29,979 bases of DNA. It comes from Chloroflexota bacterium (lineage in GTDB: Bacteria > Chloroflexota > Anaerolineae > Promineifilales > Promineifilaceae). Positions 24,425 to 29,979 of the stretch are shown here, piece by piece (position 1 is the first letter of the stretch; every line of letters begins with the position of its first letter). A program made the position numbers and the translations under genes. Where the stretch lies: positions 1 through 29,979 of the forward strand of contig JAJRTP010000431.1 of the NCBI GenBank assembly GCA_024278255.1, read 5' to 3'. Under the pieces are notes generated by a model, which worked only from the letters and a program-made list of their open reading frames with translations, searched no databases and was not told where the DNA came from.

Positions 24425-24451
24425 CCTTTATGACGCACTGAATCATAAAGG
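24425..24451. promoter_or_regulatory. Operator palindrome, copy 2
   Basis: CCTTTATGA - CGCACTGAA - TCATAAAGG: perfect 9-bp arms and 9-bp centre, beginning at the base after TATAAT and running into the AAAGGA ribosome site (24447-24452). Same core and same placement as at 23192-23216. A protein bound here would block its own gene if it is PhaR, i.e. autoregulation (inference). Confidence 0.8.
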
Positions 24452-24459
24452 ACGCAACT

Positions 24460-25080
24460 ATGCCCGTCATAAAACGTTACCCTAATCGCAAGCTGTACGA
24501 CACGGAAGCTAAAAAATATATCACCCTGGAAGGCATTGCTCAACTGATACGCCAGGGTGATGAAGTCATCGTTATCGATCACACCACCGACGAAGATTTA
24601 ACGGCCGTAACCCTCACCCAAATCATCTTCGAGCAAGAAAAGAAAAAAGGCGGTTTCCTGCCCCAATCCGTCCTCACAGAACTAGTGCGGGCCGGTGGTG
24701 ACACCATGAACACCTTGCGCCGCACCCTGACCGTCCCCCTTGACCTGTTCAAACAAGTAGACGAAGAAATAGAAAAACGACTCAACCAACTGGTAGAACG
24801 GGGCGAACTGGCTACCGAAGAGGCTCGCCGTCTGGGCGACAAACTCCTCTCCTCCTCCGCTTCAGAAGAAGAAACCGCAGCCACCCCAGTCCCACCACAG
24901 CCGCAAGACCGAATCCTGAATATCCGCGGCATCCCCTCCCGCGATGAAGTAGAAGATTTAACCCAGCAAATTGACACCCTTTCCGCCCGGTTAGATACCC
25001 TGATCCAACAGCAAGCAGCCCGGCAGCCGGCCGAACCAAACACCTCCCAAAATCCTACCCACCCCTCTGACAGCGACTAA
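24460..25080 (+). CDS. phaR: PhaR-type PHA synthesis regulator with phasin-like tail
   Basis: A 206-residue protein. Residues 1-65 are the PHB/PHA accumulation regulator DNA-binding domain: IKRYPNRKLYDTEAKKYITL (4-23), LIRQGDEVIVIDHTT (29-43), DLTAVTLTQIIFEQE (46-60). Family members bind DNA and PHA polymer and repress phasin genes when polymer is absent. Here residues 95-185 resemble the phasin-like proteins upstream: QLVERGELATEEARRL (110-125) and NIRGIPSRDEVEDLTQQIDT (154-173), the same I-P-S-R-x-D/E-V/I core. So it is a regulator fused to a phasin-type coiled coil, a plausible way to sense granules. The ATG has AAAGGA seven bases upstream, overlapped by the operator. It is six bases from the next gene, likely one operon. 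Confidence 0.88.
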   Translation: MPVIKRYPNRKLYDTEAKKYITLEGIAQLIRQGDEVIVIDHTTDEDLTAVTLTQIIFEQEKKKGGFLPQSVLTELVRAGGDTMNTLRRTLTVPLDLFKQVDEEIEKRLNQLVERGELATEEARRLGDKLLSSSASEEETAATPVPPQPQDRILNIRGIPSRDEVEDLTQQIDTLSARLDTLIQQQAARQPAEPNTSQNPTHPSDSD

Positions 25081-25086
25081 ACAGCC

Positions 25087-25656
25087 ATGCTTAACCTGGA
25101 AGGCACCATCACCCGCTCCTTTCTTTTTCCGGCCCAAATAGACCTGACCATATGCTATTACAGCGACTTGTTCAGAATGATCCATCTGATGCCCTACATC
25201 ACCCGGATACACACATATGCGCCTAATCAGGTGCGTGTCCTCTATGAAACCGTTGAGTTAGGCTCCTATACCATACGCATATACACTGACCTGGAAAGTA
25301 AAGTCCTGCGTGATGACAAAGTAATTGAAATCTATCCCGTTGAGCTGGCTGCGGCCGTTCCCGTGGAAGCCAAAGCCACCATGCGCGAATCCATCGGCCA
25401 GGGGTTATTTTCCCTCAATTCCTGCTTCTTTGACCTGGGCCATCAAACCCGCGTCGAATATACCATCAAAATGCAGTCCGAATTAAAACGGCCGCGCGGG
25501 ATGCGTCTTATGCCCAAACGAGTCGTCAATCGTATCGCCCAGGGCATCACCGAAAACCGGACCCGGGAAATTATAGATGGCTTCATCAAAGAATCCCTCG
25601 ATGATTTCCCCCATTGGCTGGCCGAACAAGAAGCAAATCCCCAACAACAAATTTAA
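25087..25656 (+). CDS. DUF1997-like (SRPBCC-fold) protein
   Basis: A 189-residue protein without signal or membrane helices. The alternating beta pattern (MLNLEGTITRSFLFPAQIDL, HTYAPNQVRVLYETVELGSY, then a long C-terminal helix) resembles the DUF1997 family, which has a START-like SRPBCC lipid-binding fold and is known from cyanobacteria and plastids. Support is by pattern only. It follows phaR after six bases, so it is co-transcribed and may handle lipid or polymer intermediates at the granule (inference). The 3' end runs into repeat family B. Confidence 0.55.
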   Translation: MLNLEGTITRSFLFPAQIDLTICYYSDLFRMIHLMPYITRIHTYAPNQVRVLYETVELGSYTIRIYTDLESKVLRDDKVIEIYPVELAAAVPVEAKATMRESIGQGLFSLNSCFFDLGHQTRVEYTIKMQSELKRPRGMRLMPKRVVNRIAQGITENRTREIIDGFIKESLDDFPHWLAEQEANPQQQI

Positions 25657-25660
25657 TGAG

Positions 25661-25731
25661 TAGCCGCGGTATCCTTACTGCGATTACGCCTGCGCGGTAA
25701 GGATACCGCGGCTACTAAAATGAAACACACC
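25661..25731. repeat. MITE-like element, family B copy 2 (eroded)
   Basis: Arms TAGCCGCGGTATCCTTAC... (25661-25682) and its inverse (25693-25714) around the loop ATTACGCCTG, which is the reverse of the loop in the copy at 3880-3980. The right end ATGAAACACACCC (25719-25731) matches that copy, but no left terminal repeat or 9-bp duplication is seen, so the copy is truncated. The rest of 25732-25800 has no recognisable feature. Confidence 0.8.
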
Positions 25732-25800
25732 CAAAGTTCCATCCGGCTGTCCCTGAACCAGTTTGACAGCCGTTAACAGATTCGGTAAAACTACCAATAA

Positions 25801-25870
25801 TTCACCGCAGAGGCGCAGAGAACGCAAAGTTTTTCTAACCTCATGGATTTATCTGTGTCTACTCTGTGGT
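25801..25870. repeat. GCAAAG and CACAGATT dispersed repeats, joined
   Basis: TTCACCGCAGAGGCGCAGAG then AACGCAAAG, followed by ATCTGTGTCTACTCTGTGG. These are the unpaired forms of the repeats at 2216-2287 and 3639-3669, here next to each other upstream of the CoxG-like gene. Confidence 0.65.
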
Positions 25871-25892
25871 CAATATTACGAAGGAGATTCTT

Positions 25893-26582
25893 ATGAAAGT
25901 AGAAGGCAGTTACACTTTTGCCGCCCCCCAGGAAATTGTCTGGCCCATGCTCCAGGACCCGGTTGTTCTGGCCAATATTATGCCCGGCTGCGAAGCGCTG
26001 GAAGTAGTCAGCGAGAATGAATTCGAAGGTGTTCTCAAAATCAAGGTTGGCCCGGTTCAGGGTAAATTTAACGGCACGGTGCAGTTAAACGACATCGTAG
26101 CGCCTGACAGCTTTGCTATTCTGGTAAACGGCCGTGGCGCGCCCGGATTCGTCAAAGGTACAGGCGATTTACACTTAATCGAAGAAAACGGCAGTACCAT
26201 CCTCACTTACGAAGGGGATGCCCAGGTCGGCGGCCGTCTGGCCAGCGTCGGCCAACGCCTGCTGGAAACCTCCGCCCGCGCCATCATCCGGCAAAGTCTG
26301 GAAGGCTTAGACCAGCAAATTCAGGCCCGCATGGCTGTTCCCGAAGGCGAAGAGTATTCCCCCGAAACAGTTGGCCCGCCCCCGCCGCCCAGCCAGGTAG
26401 CCTTCGCCAAAGGCGTCGCCCAAAATATGTGGGAAGATTACATGACCGAAGAAAATCGCGGCCTCCTGCTCAACCGGCTCCTTCTGGCAGCCGGCGCCGT
26501 CATCGCCATCAGCGTCATCGCCAACTGGTTCGCCAACAAAGTCGCCAATAAAGTGGCTCGTCAATTAAAAGATCAACGTTAG
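25893..26582 (+). CDS. CoxG-like SRPBCC protein with C-terminal anchor
   Basis: A 229-residue protein of the carbon monoxide dehydrogenase subunit G (CoxG) family, an SRPBCC lipid-pocket fold. Typical features: SYTFAAPQEIVWPMLQDPVV (5-24), IMPGCEALE (29-37), LKIKVGPVQGKFNGTVQLND (48-67), then YEGDAQVGGRLASVGQRLLE. A Pro-rich hinge (ETVGPPPPPSQ) leads to a membrane helix (about 195-215, LLLNRLLLAAGAVIAISVIA) and a basic end, so it is attached to the inner membrane. The start at 25893 has AAGGAG six bases upstream. No cox/CODH genes are nearby, so a CO-oxidation role is not supported; it could bind quinone or lipid. Confidence 0.85.
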   Translation: MKVEGSYTFAAPQEIVWPMLQDPVVLANIMPGCEALEVVSENEFEGVLKIKVGPVQGKFNGTVQLNDIVAPDSFAILVNGRGAPGFVKGTGDLHLIEENGSTILTYEGDAQVGGRLASVGQRLLETSARAIIRQSLEGLDQQIQARMAVPEGEEYSPETVGPPPPPSQVAFAKGVAQNMWEDYMTEENRGLLLNRLLLAAGAVIAISVIANWFANKVANKVARQLKDQR

Positions 26583-26590
26583 TAGAGATT

Positions 26591-26638
26591 GGTAATTGGG
26601 TAATTGAGCAATTACCCAATTACCCAATTACCCAACCC
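26591..26638. repeat. ATTACCCA hairpin and tandem repeat before tryptophanase
   Basis: GGTAATTGGGTAATT (26591-26605) pairs perfectly with AATTACCCAATTACC (26610-26624) around GAGC. The ATTACCCA unit then continues to 26634. It ends one base before the ATG of the tryptophanase gene, where a ribosome site should be. Related CGATTACCGATTACC strings occur at 23119-23136 and in reverse at 29754-29790. Confidence 0.85.
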
Positions 26639-26639
26639 C

Positions 26640-28031
26640 ATGCAATTCAAAACCATTATTGAACCTTTCCGCATCAAAACCGTTGAACCGATCCGTCAAA
26701 CAACCCGCCCCGAACGGGAATTGCTGCTGCGAGAAGCTGGTTACAACCTCTTCCTGCTCAAAGCGGAAGATGTCCTGATTGACCTGCTCACCGACTCTGG
26801 TACGGGGGCCATGTCTTCCGCCCAGTGGGCCGGCATGATGCAGGGGGATGAGTCGTATGCCGGGGCCAAGTCGTTTTATAAATTTGAAACGGCCGTGACC
26901 AACATCACCCACTTCCAACACGTCATCCCCACCCATCAGGGCCGCGCCGCCGAGCGCATCCTCTTCGGTTCCGCCCTCAAAGAAGGGGACATCGTGCCCA
27001 ACAACACCCACTTCGACACCACCCGCGCCAACATCGAATACCGGGGCGCCACCGCTCTGGACATCCCCATCCCCGAAGGGCGCGACCCGGCCCTCATCCG
27101 GCCCTTCAAAGGCAACATAGACCTGGCCGCCCTGGAACAAGTGATTGTGGAAAATCCGGGGCGCGTGCCTCTGGCTATGATCACCGTCACCAACAATTCC
27201 GGCGGCGGCCAGCCCGTCAGCATGGCCAACATCCGCGCCGCCAGCGAAATCTGCCACCGGCACGGCGTCCCCCTCTTCCTGGACGCCTGCCGCTTTGCCG
27301 AAAACGCCTGGTTCATCAAAATGCGCGAAGAAGGCTACGCCGCCAAAACCCCGCTGGAAATTGCCCAGGAAATGTTCAGCTACGCCGACGGCTGCACCAT
27401 GAGCGCCAAAAAAGACGGCATGGCCAACATCGGCGGCTTCCTGGCCCTAAACGATGATGCTCTGGCCCAAAAGTGCAAAACCTTACTCATCCTCACTGAA
27501 GGCTTCCCCACCTACGGCGGCCTGGCCGGTTACGATTTAGAAGCCATCGCCGTCGGGTTGGAAGAGGTGTTGCACGAAGATTATTTACACTACCGCACCC
27601 GCTCCGTAGCCTACCTGGGCGACATTCTCACGGAAAACAACATCCCCATCGTCCAACCCCCCGGCGGCCACGCCATCTACATTGATGCCAAAGCAATGCT
27701 GCCCCACATCCCCCAAAGCGAATATCCCGCCTGGGCCTTGTCTCTGGTGATGTACCTGGAAGGGGGCGTGCGGGCGGTAGAAATCGGTTCCGTCATGTTT
27801 GGCTTGCAGCCGGACGGCACGGAAAAACCGGCGGCCATGGAATTGGTACGTATGGCCTTCCCCCGCCGCGTCTACACCCAAAGCCACGTGGATTATCTGG
27901 CGGAAGTCTTGCTCTACGTCAACGAAATCAAGGATCGCATTCGCGGCGTCAAAATCGTCGAAGCGCCCCCCGTCCTGCGTCACTTCACTGCCCGCCTCGC
28001 TCCGGCGCGCGACACATTGTTACGTTTGTAG
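26640..28031 (+). CDS. tnaA: Tryptophanase (tryptophan indole-lyase)
   Basis: A 463-residue PLP enzyme of the beta-eliminating lyase family, splitting tryptophan into indole, pyruvate and ammonia. EPFRIKTVEP at the start and LIDLLTDSGTGAMS, IPTHQGRAAE (97-106), FLDACRFAEN (213-222), PLP-lysine K258 in MSAKKDGMANIGG, and EGFPTYGGLAGYDLEAIAVG are all present. Two positions separate it from tyrosine phenol-lyase: AVEIGS (phenol-lyase has ME-R-G) and LRHFTARL with His (phenol-lyase has Phe), both tryptophanase-like. Start at 26640 matches known N-termini; a TTG at 26604 lies in the repeat. No leader peptide like TnaC and no permease is seen nearby, unlike the enterobacterial operon. Cytoplasmic, tetramer expected. 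Confidence 0.88.
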   Translation: MQFKTIIEPFRIKTVEPIRQTTRPERELLLREAGYNLFLLKAEDVLIDLLTDSGTGAMSSAQWAGMMQGDESYAGAKSFYKFETAVTNITHFQHVIPTHQGRAAERILFGSALKEGDIVPNNTHFDTTRANIEYRGATALDIPIPEGRDPALIRPFKGNIDLAALEQVIVENPGRVPLAMITVTNNSGGGQPVSMANIRAASEICHRHGVPLFLDACRFAENAWFIKMREEGYAAKTPLEIAQEMFSYADGCTMSAKKDGMANIGGFLALNDDALAQKCKTLLILTEGFPTYGGLAGYDLEAIAVGLEEVLHEDYLHYRTRSVAYLGDILTENNIPIVQPPGGHAIYIDAKAMLPHIPQSEYPAWALSLVMYLEGGVRAVEIGSVMFGLQPDGTEKPAAMELVRMAFPRRVYTQSHVDYLAEVLLYVNEIKDRIRGVKIVEAPPVLRHFTARLAPARDTLLRL

Positions 28032-28080
28032 GGCAAAAGAAGACCATCTCCTCTATAGTTGCGCAGCGCAAACAGAACAA

Positions 28081-28182
28081 GGGGTTGGTCAACGTTTCGG
28101 CCGCGTAGGGCGATTTTGCAAATCGCCCGGACGATTTACAAAATCGTCCTACAGCATTTGGCCGAAACAATGATTATCCCCC
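28081..28182. repeat. Dispersed nested palindrome, family A copy 2
   Basis: Core 28105-28152, opposite orientation to the copy at 603-702. Outer arms GGGGTTGGTCAACGTTTCGG and CCGAAACAATGATTATCCCC are inverted-repeat-like. It lies between the convergent tryptophanase and HigA-like genes and may serve as a bidirectional 3' hairpin. Confidence 0.85.
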
Positions 28183-28209
28183 AGAATAAGCGGATCCCGG
28201 CTGGGAAAA

Positions 28210-28554
28210 TCACGAGGCAAACGCCCGGTTTTGCGGCAAATCATTATCTGCGAGCATCTGGAATAACTCTTGCGGTGTTTTGCCCAATGCCAGTAGAGCG
28301 CGCACCAATAAATCCAGCGAAACAGTCGGATCCCCTTTTTCCATCTTGGCCACCCGCGATTGGCTGGAATGAATGAGGCGGGCCAGCGCAGATTGGGTTA
28401 AATGTTTTTCCTGCCGGGCCAAGCGTAAGTTATGCGCCAGATTGAGTTTGAGTTTAATGTACGCTGCTTCTTCCGGCGTCAGTTCCAGAAAATCCTCGGC
28501 CGAACCGACTGTCCAACCCGCCTCTTCCAGCTTTTGTCGTTTTTTACTGTCCAT
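28210..28554 (-). CDS. higA: XRE-family antitoxin (HigA-like)
   Basis: A 114-residue protein with an N-terminal charged arm (1-35) and an XRE helix-turn-helix (about 40-95: LAHNLRLARQEKHLTQSALA, then SSQSRVAKMEKGDPTVSLDL and ALGKTPQELF). It would neutralise a HigB-type ribosome-dependent mRNA endonuclease and repress the pair. Its ATG lies six bases after the stop of the toxin gene (28561), the toxin-first order of higBA modules. No strong ribosome site is seen, so it depends on translation of the toxin reading frame, which is now broken. Confidence 0.85.
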   Translation of the reverse strand: MDSKKRQKLEEAGWTVGSAEDFLELTPEEAAYIKLKLNLAHNLRLARQEKHLTQSALARLIHSSQSRVAKMEKGDPTVSLDLLVRALLALGKTPQELFQMLADNDLPQNRAFAS

Positions 28555-28560
28555 CTTTAC

Positions 28561-28897
28561 TCACTCAGATAACAATGTATCATATCGCTTGATACGTTGT
28601 TGACATGCTTCAATAACTTTTCGGGGCGTTTGATTTGTTTTCTTCTGAAAAACTTCTAAAATGACAATGGCGTCCGGGTCAATGCGGTAAATGATGCGCC
28701 ATGTTTTGTTTTTTGTCGTTGATGCGTAATTCATGGCAGCGCGCCGCGATGGATGGCATTGGTCTGGACTGCGGCAGAGAAAGCAGTTCGCCCTGTTGCA
28801 ATTGGCGTAGTAAAAACCCCGCTTCCAACCGCGCTTCTGGCGAAAATGGCGGTGTTTTGACTTCTCCGCGTAACCAAATGAGCGGTTTATCTGCCAT
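28561..28897 (-). pseudogene. higB: HigB-like toxin, frameshifted
   Basis: The minus strand encodes a ~111-residue Gp49/HigB-like toxin in two frames. Frame 1: MADKPLIWLRGEVKTPPFSP, RLEAGFLLRQLQQGELL, SIAARCHELRINDK. Frame 2: NKTWRIIYRIDPDAIVILEV, FQKKTNQTP, EACQQRIKRYD to a stop at 28561. The length, 337 nt, is one more than a multiple of three, and the shift falls in a run of six A's (minus strand GACAAAAAAC); five A's would restore the frame. The HELRI...TWRI.Y pattern is the family core, so the toxin is probably inactive unless slippage occurs. Confidence 0.88.
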
Positions 28898-28905
28898 AAA
28901 TAACA

Positions 28906-28934
28906 AGTATATGTCAGATATGATATATTATCAA
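28906..28934 (-). promoter_or_regulatory. Promoter of the higBA pair
   Basis: On the minus strand TTGATA (28929-28934), 17-bp spacer, TATACT (28906-28911). The toxin ATG lies only eight bases after the -10 box, so the mRNA would be leaderless or nearly so. The region is very AT-rich, and ATATATCATAT-like dyads may be the antitoxin operator. Confidence 0.65.
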
Positions 28935-28990
28935 ATGTGCGCAGAAATCGAACGCGCTGCCCAAAATGAAAAACTGGAGATTTTTCTCAA

Positions 28991-29755
28991 ATGACAACAT
29001 TACAACTGACCGACAAGATTGCCCTCGTTACCGGCGGCGCGTCGGGGATTGGCCGGGCCACGGCCGTACTCTTTGCCCAATCCGGCGCGAAAGTGGCGGT
29101 AGCGGACATTGACGCGACCGGCGGAGAAGAAACGGTAGAAATGATTACCGCGCAGGGTGGCGAAGCGTTTTTTATTCAAACCGACGTCTCCCAATCGGCC
29201 GCCGTACAGCGGATGATCAATGAGACGGTGGCACGTTACGGCCGTCTCGACTGCGCTTTCAACAATGCCGGCATCGAAGGAGCCATCCGGCGCACGGCTG
29301 ACGTAACCGAAGAGGATTTTGACCGCATCACGGCCGTTAACCTGAAAGGGGTCTGGCTGTGCATGAAGTATGAAATCCGGCAGATGCTGGCCCAGGGCGG
29401 CGGCGTGATTGTGAACACAGCGTCCGTGGCCGGGCTGGTGGGCACGCACAGTATGCCGGTGTACGGGGCCAGCAAACACGCTGTTGTGGGCCTGACCAAA
29501 TCGGCGGCGGTGGAGTACGGCCGTAAAAACATCCGCATCAACGCCGTCTGCCCCTCCGTCATCAATACCCCCATGGTGCAGCGCGGCTTCACCGAGTTCC
29601 CCCAATTCATCGAGGCCACCAAACGGCTCAACCCCATGCGCCGCCTCGGCGAACCGGAAGAAGTGGCCCAAGCCGTCCTCTGGCTCTGCTCCGACGCCGC
29701 TTCCTTCACCAACGGCGCAGCCCTAACCGTAGATGGCGGGTTTACAGCGCAGTAA
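28991..29755 (+). CDS. SDR-family oxidoreductase
   Basis: A 254-residue classical short-chain dehydrogenase/reductase. TGGASGIG cofactor motif (14-21), acidic D in VADID suggesting NAD(H) preference, NNAG (about 91-94), the catalytic Ser in NTASVAG, YGASK (Tyr and Lys about 155-159), and the C-terminal INTPM and NGAALTVDGG typical of the family. Alcohol, ketone or acyl substrates are possible; sequence alone does not decide. GGAG lies 11 bases before the ATG. It is separate from the phasin cluster, so a role as acetoacetyl-CoA reductase cannot be claimed. Confidence 0.93.
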   Translation: MTTLQLTDKIALVTGGASGIGRATAVLFAQSGAKVAVADIDATGGEETVEMITAQGGEAFFIQTDVSQSAAVQRMINETVARYGRLDCAFNNAGIEGAIRRTADVTEEDFDRITAVNLKGVWLCMKYEIRQMLAQGGGVIVNTASVAGLVGTHSMPVYGASKHAVVGLTKSAAVEYGRKNIRINAVCPSVINTPMVQRGFTEFPQFIEATKRLNPMRRLGEPEEVAQAVLWLCSDAASFTNGAALTVDGGFTAQ

Positions 29756-29811
29756 TCGGTAATTGGTGACCGGTTATCGGTAATCGGTGTAAAAACTGCT
29801 ACAATGGGCAG

Positions 29812-29979
29812 ATGATGCAAACGGTAGAGGAACAAATCCGGGAATTAGCAGACGATTACGCTGTCCTCCTGCAACAAAAAATTGACCGGCGTCTGCAAGA
29901 AATGGAAGCGGATGACCATTCCCATTTTTTGATCTACCAGGTTCTAGGCGTTTCAGATGAAGAAGGCCGCCTAATAGAT
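29812..29979 (+). CDS. Probable ApaLI-type restriction endonuclease, N-terminal part
   Basis: The last 168 nt are one open frame of 56 codons, running off the window: MMQTVEEQIRELADDYAVLL, then QQKIDRRLQEMEADDHSHFL and IYQVLGVSDEEGRLID. A helical start followed by D-x-S-H-(Y/F)-L-I-Y-x-V-L-G-(V/I)-x-x-E-E-G-x-L-I-D is how I recall ApaLI-family type II enzymes (recognition GTGCAC) beginning. No catalytic residue is in view yet. A TACAAT -10-like box is at 29800-29805. GTGCAC occurs only once in the window (9456-9461) by my scan, which fits. A cognate methyltransferase would lie beyond the window. Confidence 0.5.
   Translation, partial: MMQTVEEQIRELADDYAVLLQQKIDRRLQEMEADDHSHFLIYQVLGVSDEEGRLID

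Noticed and set aside
25893..26582. Part of a carbon monoxide dehydrogenase operon
   Set aside because: Only the CoxG-like fold is present; no coxL, coxM, coxS or maturation gene is nearby.
26628..27263. 211-codon open frame on the minus strand
   Set aside because: Antisense to tryptophanase, no family features.
26640..28031. Tyrosine phenol-lyase as the product
   Set aside because: The substrate-determining Arg of phenol-lyase is replaced by Ile in AVEIGS, and LRHFTA has His instead of Phe, both as in tryptophanase.
1..29979. tRNA, rRNA or a known riboswitch
   Set aside because: I saw no cloverleaf with a T-loop consensus, no rRNA-like blocks and no recognised riboswitch core on either strand, though a covariance-model search was not possible.

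Overview
The window reads as a chromosomal segment of a mid-GC Chloroflexota bacterium, probably Anaerolineae/Caldilineae-like. This rests on the gene families (Uma2-type proteins, phasin/PhaR cluster, CoxG-like SRPBCC protein) and on a highly iterated palindrome, ACGGCCGT, that I count about 30 times by eye, where chance would give fewer than one. The lineage is an inference; no rRNA or tRNA marker is present.

Layout. (1) 57-5505, minus strand: an SCP2-like protein, a polyprenyl-phosphate hexose-1-phosphate transferase and a UDP-sugar dehydrogenase, then a scarred stretch with a mobile MITE-like element, a Uma2-family gene cut by an in-frame stop, a small coiled-coil gene, and two copies of the 3' end of a lost glycosyltransferase gene. 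(2) About 5800-9745, plus strand: an AT-richer island without the ACGGCCGT palindrome, carrying three exported proteins (PD40 beta-propeller lipoprotein, BNR-like exported protein, lamin-tail-domain lipoprotein). Two of them share an unusual short motif. (3) 9750-18759, minus strand: a tightly overlapping Wzx/Wzy-type polysaccharide operon (Wzz-like, TPR, flippase, sulfotransferase, glycosyltransferase, sulfotransferase, polymerase/ligase, WecB/TagA-type transferase). Two sulfotransferases suggest a sulfated surface glycan. The glycosyltransferase remnants at 4954-5795 have the operon's orientation and lie just beyond the island, so the island probably broke this locus. (4) 19055-22186: a 1043-residue secreted repeat protein, three ~208-residue repeats followed by two ~120-residue repeats of visibly higher GC, ending at a terminator built from two ACGGCCGT copies. 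(5) 22316-26582: a polyhydroxyalkanoate-granule-type cluster with a zinc-motif repeat protein, two phasin-like coiled-coil proteins, a PhaR-type regulator with a phasin-like tail, and two lipid-pocket (SRPBCC-like) proteins. Two of its promoters carry the same palindrome, TTATGA-N9-TCATAA, immediately after the -10 box. (6) 26640-29979: tryptophanase, a HigBA-type toxin-antitoxin pair whose toxin is frameshifted, an SDR oxidoreductase, and the start of what looks like an ApaLI-type restriction endonuclease.

How it fits together. Regions 1 and 3 can supply a lipid-linked sugar initiation, uronic-type sugar nucleotide, assembly, export, length control and sulfation. Region 5 looks like granule-surface proteins under one regulator. 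Intergenic regions hold at least four families of dispersed palindromic repeats, one with a clear 9-bp target duplication. The best candidates for something undescribed are the shared operator in the phasin/PhaR cluster, the exported-protein island with its shared motif, and the sulfated-glycan operon.
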